A stretch of DNA of 22,483 nt. Origin: an uncultured Actinomycetes bacterium. GTDB taxonomy: Bacteria > Actinomycetota > Thermoleophilia > Solirubrobacterales > Solirubrobacteraceae. Below are positions 14,699 to 20,146 of the stretch, piece by piece. Numbering within the stretch: the stretch's first letter is position 1; every line of letters begins with the position of its first letter. The notes beneath the pieces are model-generated. The model did no database searches. It was not told the DNA's origin and was given only the letters and a program-made list of their open reading frames with translations. Location: contig CALAQT010000458.1 in the NCBI GenBank assembly GCA_937888775.1, positions 1-22,483 of the forward strand. The letters run 5' to 3'. A program made the position numbers and the translations under genes.

Positions 14699-14724
14699 GA
14701 AGTCGTCTCCTCAAGCGGTAGCTG

Positions 14725-14760
14725 GTAACTTGTGTGTTACGGTAGCACTGAAGTTACGGT
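14725..14760. promoter_or_regulatory. Operator-like half-sites between divergent genes
   Basis: GTAAC-N6-GTTAC (14725-14740) is an inverted repeat. The second arm extends to GTTACGGT, which recurs directly at 14753-14760. This AT-rich cluster stands in the 151-bp gap between the divergent hypothetical and NmrA-like genes. GTAAC-type dyads are the style of site bound by HxlR or MarR regulators that often control NmrA-type genes. No such regulator is in the window. Confidence 0.4.
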
Positions 14761-14849
14761 TGCTGGCGAGCTTGGAGAAGACTGATGCCGATGAAGCGCG
14801 ATTCAGTCCCAGTGGACGATCAGTGCCGGTGGCGAGGAGTGAGACCACG

Positions 14850-15770
14850 ATGGTGCCCGGCCCAGTTCTAGTCACCGGAGCGACCGGCCGCCAGGGCGGA
14901 GCCGTCGTTCGGCACCTCCTGGCCCGCGGGGCTTGCGTCCGTGCGCTGACGCGCAACCCAGATTCCGCCGGCGCGAGTGACCTGGCCGCGCTCGGCGTCG
15001 AACTTGTCACCGGGGACATGGAAGACGCCCGCAGCCTTGAGCGCGCGATGCAGGGGTCATACGGCGCCTACAGCGTCCAGGACTTCACCGTCGGTTTCGA
15101 GCGCGAAGTGCACCAGGGGTGCAATGTCGCTGACGCTGCGCGCGCAGCCGGGCTTGAGCATCTCGTCTACTCCTCTGTCGGTGGCGCCGAGCGAAACGCC
15201 CGCATCGACCACTGGGACTCGAAGTGGAAGATCGAGCAGCACATTCGCAAACTCGGAATTCCGGCAACGGTGATCCGACCCGCGTCGTTGACGGAGAACT
15301 ACTACATCCCAGCCGTTGAGCAGGGCCTGATGAAAGGCAGGCTCGTCGATCCGGTCAAACGTGACAGTCCCTACCAGACGATCGCCACCGACGACGTTGG
15401 CAAGTTCGTCGCGCTGGCGTTCGACCGCCCGCAAGAGTTCATCGGAGCCGAGCTAGAAATCGCGGGGAGCGAACTGACCAACGAGCAGGCTGCGGAGATC
15501 TTCGCGGAAGTGCTCGGACGCCCGGTCAAGTTCCGCCGCCTGCCGATGCCGGTCGTCCGCGTCGCGCTCGGCAAGGAGTTCTTTCAGATGTTCCGCTGGT
15601 TCAACGACAGCGGCTACCGGGCTGACGTCGATGGTCTGCGCAGTAGGTATCCCGAACTCGCGCTGTGGACGCTTAAGGACTGGCTGCGCGACGAGGGCTG
15701 GGAGAACAAGCGCACGATCACCGTCGAACGAGACAAGCTGGGCCGACCGCTAGCCAACCGCAGAAGCTAG
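14850..15770 (+). CDS. NmrA-family NAD(P)-binding protein
   Basis: This 306-residue protein starts MVPGPVLVTGATGRQGGAVV, the TGATGxQG dinucleotide motif of the NmrA/HSCARG branch of atypical SDRs. It continues with RALTRNPDSAGASDLAALGVELVTGDMEDARSLERAM, LEHLVYSSVGGAERNARIDHWDSKWKIEQHI and TVIRPASLTENYY. Such proteins act as redox sensors or as NAD(P)H-dependent reductases; the YxxxK pair seems replaced by HWDSKW. I chose the ATG at 14850 because GAGGAG precedes it and the glycine motif follows directly; the frame open from 14667 overlaps the divergent gene. Its stop shares the palindrome CTAG with the fchA stop. Confidence 0.88.
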   Translation: MVPGPVLVTGATGRQGGAVVRHLLARGACVRALTRNPDSAGASDLAALGVELVTGDMEDARSLERAMQGSYGAYSVQDFTVGFEREVHQGCNVADAARAAGLEHLVYSSVGGAERNARIDHWDSKWKIEQHIRKLGIPATVIRPASLTENYYIPAVEQGLMKGRLVDPVKRDSPYQTIATDDVGKFVALAFDRPQEFIGAELEIAGSELTNEQAAEIFAEVLGRPVKFRRLPMPVVRVALGKEFFQMFRWFNDSGYRADVDGLRSRYPELALWTLKDWLRDEGWENKRTITVERDKLGRPLANRRS

Positions 15771-16429
15771 CGCCCGTCCTTATGGCGGCCCTCGTTGAGG
15801 CTGCGCCTGGGCGCGCGCTTTGATGAGGCCAGCGTCAGCGCTTCCTGACGCGCGGCCGCCGCGTGCCGGGTGAGCTGGCCAACCTCGGAGAGGCGCTGAT
15901 CGCCCGCGGTGCTGGCCAGATTGATCGTGACCAGAGACGCGGCCGCTCGGCAGCCGGCCTCGGCGAGCAGCACACCGGTGATCGCATCGCCGATCAGGTT
16001 CGGGTTCCCGGTGCGCGCCAGCTCAACACCGAGCTCAGCGAGCTCGGTGCCGACGCGGGCGATCTCCAGCGGCGTCTGCGCGGCCGCCGACAGCGCGGCG
16101 CTCAGCCGGGCCGGGCGCTCGGGGTCGGCCCCGTCCAGCGCCAGCGCTTCCAGCACGGGTACGTAGGCGCTCAGCTCACGCTGCCCGAGCTCCAGCGCGA
16201 GCGCGCGCAGCTGCCCGGCGCGCGCCAGGGCGCCCTGTAGCTCGTCAGGGCGATCCGCGTAATCGGGGCGGGCGAGCGTGAACCGAGCCGACATCTCCAC
16301 CAGGCCAGCCGCCAGCCCGCACGCGGTCGCCGCGGCCGCGCCGCCTCCGGGCGCCGGGGTGCGCTGGGCCAGCTCGTCCACGAGCCGGCCGAGGGCCATC
16401 TCCCCCAGCGCGAACTCGGCCTGGTTCAT
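15767..16429 (-). CDS. fchA: Methenyl-THF cyclohydrolase / formimidoyl-THF cyclodeaminase-like protein (FchA)
   Basis: This 220-residue helical protein carries the cyclodeaminase/cyclohydrolase signature: RTPAPGGGAAAATACGLAAGLVEM near the N-terminus and GNPNLIGDAITGVLLAEAGCRAA in the C-terminal half. In one-carbon pathways such proteins convert methenyl-THF to 10-formyl-THF; the same fold removes ammonia from formimino-THF in histidine breakdown. The gene is the last of the sox-fhs operon, 51 bp after fhs, so the cyclohydrolase role is favoured. It would work just before formate-THF ligase when methylene-THF from demethylation is oxidised. Its stop codon overlaps the convergent NmrA gene stop by four bases, leaving no room for a terminator. 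Confidence 0.85.
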   Translation of the reverse strand: MNQAEFALGEMALGRLVDELAQRTPAPGGGAAAATACGLAAGLVEMSARFTLARPDYADRPDELQGALARAGQLRALALELGQRELSAYVPVLEALALDGADPERPARLSAALSAAAQTPLEIARVGTELAELGVELARTGNPNLIGDAITGVLLAEAGCRAAASLVTINLASTAGDQRLSEVGQLTRHAAAARQEALTLASSKRAPRRSLNEGRHKDGR

Positions 16430-16480
16430 CGTCGCGAGCCCCTGGAACCGGGCGGCACAGAACAGGACGGCCCAGTCCCG

Positions 16481-18160
16481 CTAGAACAGACCAACGGTCT
16501 TGCCATTCTCATCGATGTCGATGTTCATCGCCGCCGGCGTCTTGCCGAGCCCCGGCATCTGGGTGATGTCACCGCACAGCGGCACGAGCCAACCGGCGCC
16601 GGTGTAGGCGCGGATGTCGCGCACCGGGAGGGTGAAGTTCTCCGGCGCGTTGAGCAGCTGCGGATCGGAGGACAGCGACAGGTGCGTCTTGGCCATGCAG
16701 ACCGGGAAGTGACCGAGGCCCTCCCGGGTGAACTGGCCGATCTTCACCTCCGCCTCGGGATAGAAGTAGACATCCTTGGCGCCGTAGACCTGTTTGGCCA
16801 CCGCCTCGATCTTGTCCTGGATCGGCTCGTCGTCCTGGTAGAGCTGGTGGAAGGTGTTGGGCTGCTCGCACGCCTCGACGACGGCCTGGGCCAGGTCGGC
16901 CACACCGGCGCCGCCCTTGGTGAAGCCCTCGTTGGCCTCGGCCGCGAACGCCCCGGCCTCCAGCGCCAGCCGCTTGACCATCTCCACCTCTTCGTTGGTG
17001 TCGCCCGGGCGGCGGTTGACCGCCGCCACCGCAGGGACGCCGAACGTCTGGATCGTGTGGAGATGGCGGCGCACGTTGGCGAAGCCGACCTCGATCGCAT
17101 GCATGCTGGCGGCGCGGTCCACGCGCGGGTCGTCCTGGATCCCTGAGTGGTGCTTGATCGCCCGCACCGTGGTGACCAGCACGGCCGCCGACGGGGTGAG
17201 CTTGCCGAACCGGCAGACGATGTCGAAGAACTTCTCCATCCCCATGTCGGAGCCGAAGCCCGATTCGGTGACCACGTAGTCTCCGAGCTTCATTCCGATC
17301 AGGTCCGCGATCAGCGAGCTGTTGCCGTGGGCGATGTTGGCGAACGGCCCGCAGTGCATCAGCACCGGCTGGCCCTCGAGCGTCTGGACCAGGTTGGGCT
17401 TGATCGCGTCCTTGAGCAGCACCGTCATCGCGCCGGCGGCGCCGAGGTCCTCGGCGGTGATCGCCTTGGCCCCGTCGAACGAGTAGGCCGCGGTGATCCG
17501 CCCGATCCGCTTGCGCAGATCCCGGAGGTCGCGTGCGACGGCCATGATCGCCATCACCTCCGACGCGGCGGTGATGTCAAAGCCGGTCTCACGCGGGTAG
17601 CCGTTGGCGCGGCCACCGAGCCCGACGGCGATCTGGCGCAGCGCGCGGTCGTTCATGTCGACGGCCCGCCGCCAGCCGATCCGCAGTGCATCGATCTTGT
17701 GCGGGTTACCGTGCAGGATCGAGGCGTCGATCATCGCCGCCAGCAGGTTGTTGGCGGCGCCGATCGCGTGAATGTCGCCGGTGAAGTGCAGGTTGAGGTC
17801 CTCCATCGGGACGACCTGGGTGAGACCGCCGCCGGCGGCGCCGCCCTTGATCCCGAACACCGGGCCGACTGACGCCTCGCGCAGGCAGGCGACTGGGTTC
17901 TTGCCGATCACTCCGAGACCCTGCGTGAGCCCGACCAGGGTCGTGGTCTTGCCCTCCCCGGCCTTGGTGGGGGTCATGCCGGTGACGCAGATGAGCTTGC
18001 CGTCGGGCCGGTCCGCCAGCCGCTCGAGCACCGACAGCTCGATCTTGGCCTTGTAGCGTCCGTAGGGCTCGACCTCGTCGGCCTCCAGTCCGGCCGCTTC
18101 GGCGATCGACCCAATCGGTTGGAGGATTGCGTCCTGGGCGATCTCGAGGCTGCTTTTCAT
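16481..18160 (-). CDS. fhs: Formate--tetrahydrofolate ligase
   Basis: This 559-residue enzyme matches the family length and motifs. It has the P-loop TPTKAGEGKTTT near residue 65, then REASVGPVFGIKGGAAGGG, NLHFTGDIHAIGAANNLL, EGQPVLMHCGPFANIAHGNSS and the C-terminal NIDIDENGKTVGLF. It interconverts formate, ATP and THF with 10-formyl-THF. Run in reverse it releases formate with ATP gain, as suits methyl-group oxidation; run forward it assimilates formate. A strong AAAGGGGA lies just before the ATG, 20 bp after soxB, so it is cotranscribed with the sox genes. No folD lies in the window, so methylene-THF dehydrogenase must be elsewhere. Confidence 0.97.
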   Translation of the reverse strand: MKSSLEIAQDAILQPIGSIAEAAGLEADEVEPYGRYKAKIELSVLERLADRPDGKLICVTGMTPTKAGEGKTTTLVGLTQGLGVIGKNPVACLREASVGPVFGIKGGAAGGGLTQVVPMEDLNLHFTGDIHAIGAANNLLAAMIDASILHGNPHKIDALRIGWRRAVDMNDRALRQIAVGLGGRANGYPRETGFDITAASEVMAIMAVARDLRDLRKRIGRITAAYSFDGAKAITAEDLGAAGAMTVLLKDAIKPNLVQTLEGQPVLMHCGPFANIAHGNSSLIADLIGMKLGDYVVTESGFGSDMGMEKFFDIVCRFGKLTPSAAVLVTTVRAIKHHSGIQDDPRVDRAASMHAIEVGFANVRRHLHTIQTFGVPAVAAVNRRPGDTNEEVEMVKRLALEAGAFAAEANEGFTKGGAGVADLAQAVVEACEQPNTFHQLYQDDEPIQDKIEAVAKQVYGAKDVYFYPEAEVKIGQFTREGLGHFPVCMAKTHLSLSSDPQLLNAPENFTLPVRDIRAYTGAGWLVPLCGDITQMPGLGKTPAAMNIDIDENGKTVGLF

Positions 18161-18180
18161 GTATTCCCCTTTTTCTGACC

Positions 18181-19398
18181 TTAATGGCTGACGGCGGCGG
18201 CTGCGAGCTCGGAGACGAGCTTGTCCTCGTAGAAGCGCTCGAGCGCGAACGGCGCGATCAGGCCCGGGGTGCGGTTGGTCGCGACCAGCTCGGCGAGCGT
18301 CTTACCGACGATCGGGGCGGCCTTGAAGCCGTACGTGCCCCAGCCCGCGCTGACGTGGAAGTTATCGACCTCGGTCTTGCCGAGGATCGGACTGTAGTCC
18401 GGACTGAGGTCGCACAGTCCCGCCCAGCTGCGCAGCAGGCGGGCCCGCTCCAGCTGCGGGAACAGTTCCAGCACGTGACGGGACACGTCCTGCAGGAAGT
18501 TCAGCGTGCCCTGCATCCGATAGGTGGTCCAGGGCTCGATCTCGGCGCCCATCAGGAACTCGCCCCGGTCGGTCTGGCTGACGTAGACGTGCATCTGGGA
18601 GGAGACGATCACCACGTCGAGCAGCGGCTTCATCGCCTCGGTGACGCAGGCCTGGAGGATGTGAGTGGTGATCGGCAGCGGCACGCCGACCATGTCGTTG
18701 ATCATCGTGCTCCAGCCTGCCGTGCAGTTGAGCACCTGACCGCAGCGGATGTTGCCCCGGTTGGTGCGCACCTGCGTCACCCGGCCGTTGGAGCGGTCCA
18801 TCCCTATCACCTCGGTGTTCTGGTGCAGCTCGGCGCCGCCCTGGTCGGCGCCGCGCGCCAGGCCCCAGACGACGGCGTCGTGGCGGATGATGCCGCCGGG
18901 AGGGGGGTACAGCGCGCCGATCACCGGAAAGGTCGCGTTGGGGTTGTCGACCTGCATCGCCGGCGCCAGCTGCTTGATCTCGTCCGGGTAGATCAGCCGT
19001 GAGTCGATCCCCTGCAGCCGGTTGACCTCGGCGCGGTTGGCCATCACGAACATCGCCCGGTCGGAGTGGGCGAGCGTCAGGTGGCCGCACTGGGAGAACA
19101 GCAGGTTGAAGTTGAGATCCTGGGACAGACCCTCGTAGAGCTTGACGCTGGCGTCGTAGAAGCGGGCGCCCTGTGGGGTCTTGTAGTTGGAGCGCAGGAT
19201 CGTCGTGTTGCGCCCGGAGGCACCCGAACCGATGTATCGCTTCTCGAGCACCGCCACGTTGCCGATCCCGTGCTCCTTTTGCAGGTAGTACGCAGTCGCC
19301 AGCCCGTGCGAGCCGCCGCCGATGATCACCACGTCGTAGGAGTCCTTGAGCTCGGGCTGGCGCTTCCACATCCGGCGCTTGCGGAAGATGTCAAGCAT
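18181..19398 (-). CDS. soxB: Heterotetrameric sarcosine oxidase / N-methylglutamate dehydrogenase beta subunit
   Basis: This 405-residue flavoprotein is full family length. It has the FAD fold YDVVIIGGGSHGLATAYYL, LEKRYIGSGASGRNTTILRSNY and the C-terminal HVSAGWGTYGFKAAPIVGKTLAEL. His173 in the RHDAVVWGLAR stretch aligns with the His173 that carries covalent FMN in characterised corynebacterial SoxB, so a two-flavin subunit is expected. It oxidises an N-methyl amino acid (sarcosine or N-methylglutamate). The ATG at 19398 lies within the end of soxG (8-bp overlap), so the proteins are made together; a longer frame to 19554 is only overlap. The methyl carbon is passed to THF on the alpha subunit. 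Sequence does not decide the substrate. Confidence 0.93.
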   Translation of the reverse strand: MLDIFRKRRMWKRQPELKDSYDVVIIGGGSHGLATAYYLQKEHGIGNVAVLEKRYIGSGASGRNTTILRSNYKTPQGARFYDASVKLYEGLSQDLNFNLLFSQCGHLTLAHSDRAMFVMANRAEVNRLQGIDSRLIYPDEIKQLAPAMQVDNPNATFPVIGALYPPPGGIIRHDAVVWGLARGADQGGAELHQNTEVIGMDRSNGRVTQVRTNRGNIRCGQVLNCTAGWSTMINDMVGVPLPITTHILQACVTEAMKPLLDVVIVSSQMHVYVSQTDRGEFLMGAEIEPWTTYRMQGTLNFLQDVSRHVLELFPQLERARLLRSWAGLCDLSPDYSPILGKTEVDNFHVSAGWGTYGFKAAPIVGKTLAELVATNRTPGLIAPFALERFYEDKLVSELAAAAVSH

Positions 19399-20146
19399 GG
19401 GTCGACGCCGCCGGCTTGGGATCGTGGACAGGCGCCAGCGCGTCGACGCCGATCGGCCTGGCGCCGAGATGCTCGCCGGCGTCCTGAACGATGCTCCACA
19501 TGTACTCGCCGATCGCCCAGCCGAACAGGAACAGGAACCGGTCAGGGGCCTCACAGATCAGGGTGGCCGGTTGGCGGCCGATCGAGCCGGGACGCAGAGC
19601 CCCTACCGGGGTGATCTGGGGCCGCAGGTCCAGCGCGCTGAACCGTGCGAACACTTCCCGGGCGACCGGCCCGGCGAGCGTCATCGCGGCAAAGATCGTG
19701 GTCACCTCCACCACGCCGGCCGCCGGCGCCACGCTCTGCGTCGCCTCGGTGATCTGCTCGCGCAGGGCGCCCAGCACCGCCGGTTGGCAGATCACCAGCG
19801 CCCGTGAGCGGGTCAGCGGACACCACCAGGCGCAGGAGGCGCGGGTAGCCCGGCCGAGCTCCAGCGTGGCGCCACCGGCGCTACGGGCCACGAGCGCCTC
19901 CAGCTCGTGGGGCGGCGCCTGCAGCTCGAGCTTGCCCAGGTGCGAGACATCAGCCCATCCGCCCGTCCGGCGCAGGGCCTCGGCGTCCTGTTCGGCGGAC
20001 CGGTAGGCGACCGCGACGTTCCAGCCGTCGCGCAGCTCAAACTGCGCGCCGGCGGCCCGGGCACTGCGCTCCATCGGCGAGCGCGCCACGGGGTTGAAGC
20101 GCTCGCTCTGCGTTGCGGCGTCGGGCGTCAGGAAATCGAAGCTCAC
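19391..20146 (-). CDS. soxG: Sarcosine oxidase gamma subunit-like protein
   Basis: This 251-residue protein resembles the SoxG fold, related to the aminomethyltransferase domain: FELRDGWNVAVAYRSAEQDAEAL, WADVSHLGKLELQAPPHELEAL, a central VTTIFAAMTLAGPVAREVFARF and a late DRFLFLFGWAIGEYMW. In the heterotetramer gamma is structural and packs against alpha. It is longer than the roughly 200 residues usual for SoxG. The start is a GTG overlapping the TGA of soxA (GTGA), with GGGGAGGTG about ten bases upstream, so translation is coupled. Gamma subunits are poorly conserved, so the assignment rests partly on position between alpha and beta. Confidence 0.82.
   Translation of the reverse strand: MSFDFLTPDAATQSERFNPVARSPMERSARAAGAQFELRDGWNVAVAYRSAEQDAEALRRTGGWADVSHLGKLELQAPPHELEALVARSAGGATLELGRATRASCAWWCPLTRSRALVICQPAVLGALREQITEATQSVAPAAGVVEVTTIFAAMTLAGPVAREVFARFSALDLRPQITPVGALRPGSIGRQPATLICEAPDRFLFLFGWAIGEYMWSIVQDAGEHLGARPIGVDALAPVHDPKPAASTHA

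Noticed and set aside
14667..14849. N-terminal extension of the NmrA-like protein
   Set aside because: It would overlap the divergent hypothetical gene and the operator cluster; the ATG at 14850 has a ribosome site and starts directly before the glycine motif.
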